Source of the DNA: Syntrophaceae bacterium
Lineage (GTDB): Bacteria; Desulfobacterota; Syntrophorhabdia; Syntrophorhabdales; WCHB1-27
Length of the DNA: 5,907 bases
Assembly: GCA_003165115.1 (NCBI GenBank)
Contig: PLSJ01000180.1
Location: 1-5,907 of the forward strand
Direction of reading: 5' to 3'
The notes under the pieces were generated by a model, which saw only the letters and a program-made list of their open reading frames with translations, ran no database searches and had not been told where the DNA came from. The position numbers were made by a program, and so were the translations under genes. Below, in pieces: positions 5,612 to 5,907 of the stretch (positions are counted from its first letter, which is position 1; each line of letters begins with the position of its first letter).

Positions 5612-5907
5612 GTGGACCGGAAGCACGCCACGAACGCAGTCGCGACGGTCGCGGCCGATGCCGTTGCGGCCGTGGTCCGTCAATGGGGTAAATCCGGCCG
5701 GATTGTATCCCTGTCCGAGATCCGCCGGCAACTCGACGAAGAGCACCTGACGGCCTCCCCGGACCCTGACGCCGGGACACGCTCCGCCCTTGCCGAGGCC
5801 CTTCGGCGGCACGACGATCTGCGCGAGCTGGCCTCCGACGACGGCGCCCGGTTTTACTATTCGTCGCAGGAGATGACCGAAGATTACGCAGCGACGCTCC
5901 TGCGAAA
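5612..5907 (+). CDS. Unrecognised protein, probable fourth operon gene, 3' end cut by window edge
   Basis: From GTG 5612 the frame stays open to the right edge, giving 98 residues. It begins MDRKHATNAVATVAAD and looks soluble and mainly helical: an Ala/Val-rich helix (about 8-25), a segment GRIVSLSEIRRQLDEE (29-44) that could be a helix-turn-helix-like unit, a polar linker rich in Asp and Pro (48-56), another helix (57-74), then GARFYYSSQEMTEDYAATLL (78-97). No cysteines or cofactor motifs appear. A winged-helix fold is possible but not shown. It starts 36 bp after the AOR stop, in the same frame and with no terminator between, so it is likely cotranscribed. By position it could correspond to one of the accessory genes of the E. 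coli operon (ydhW or ydhT), but I cannot confirm similarity. GC-rich codon use matches the neighbours. Confidence 0.62.
   Translation, partial: MDRKHATNAVATVAADAVAAVVRQWGKSGRIVSLSEIRRQLDEEHLTASPDPDAGTRSALAEALRRHDDLRELASDDGARFYYSSQEMTEDYAATLLR

Overview
The window is GC-rich and bacterial. A lipoprotein signal peptide with a lipobox, a twin-arginine signal, and a Mo/W aldehyde:ferredoxin oxidoreductase (AOR) family enzyme with its own membrane redox partners point to an anaerobic or facultatively anaerobic Gram-negative bacterium. A Desulfobacterota/Geobacter-like host is a reasonable guess, but no rRNA or marker gene fixes the taxon.

Layout: two divergent gene sets flank a 204-bp intergenic region (1775-1978). 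On the minus strand, reading leftwards, are a small lipoprotein of unknown function (1774-944) and, 39 bp further, an EamA/YedA-type drug/metabolite transporter (904 to beyond the left edge). On the plus strand, a consensus sigma-70 promoter (TTGACA-N16-TATAAT) drives a tight operon of three genes. These encode a twin-arginine, four-[4Fe-4S] ferredoxin with an unusual C-terminal CXXCH motif and membrane anchor (1979-2845), a four-helix di-heme cytochrome b (2842-3477), and a 701-residue AOR-family oxidoreductase (3470-5575). The coding regions overlap by 4 and 8 bases. A fourth ORF starts 36 bp downstream with a good Shine-Dalgarno sequence and runs off the right edge (5612 to end).

The ferredoxin, cytochrome b and AOR resemble YdhY, YdhU and YdhV of the E. 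coli ydhYVWXUT operon, judged from remembered sequences, with no alignment run. The locus looks like a compact relative of that system. The likely scheme is that the cofactor-containing AOR enzyme passes electrons to or from the quinone pool through the iron-sulfur protein and the membrane cytochrome b. The physiological substrate cannot be read from the sequence. The main novelty is the ferredoxin's C-terminal tail, which adds a potential c-type heme site and a transmembrane anchor to a YdhY-like core. A second puzzle is that the AOR subunit has no export signal while its ferredoxin partner does.
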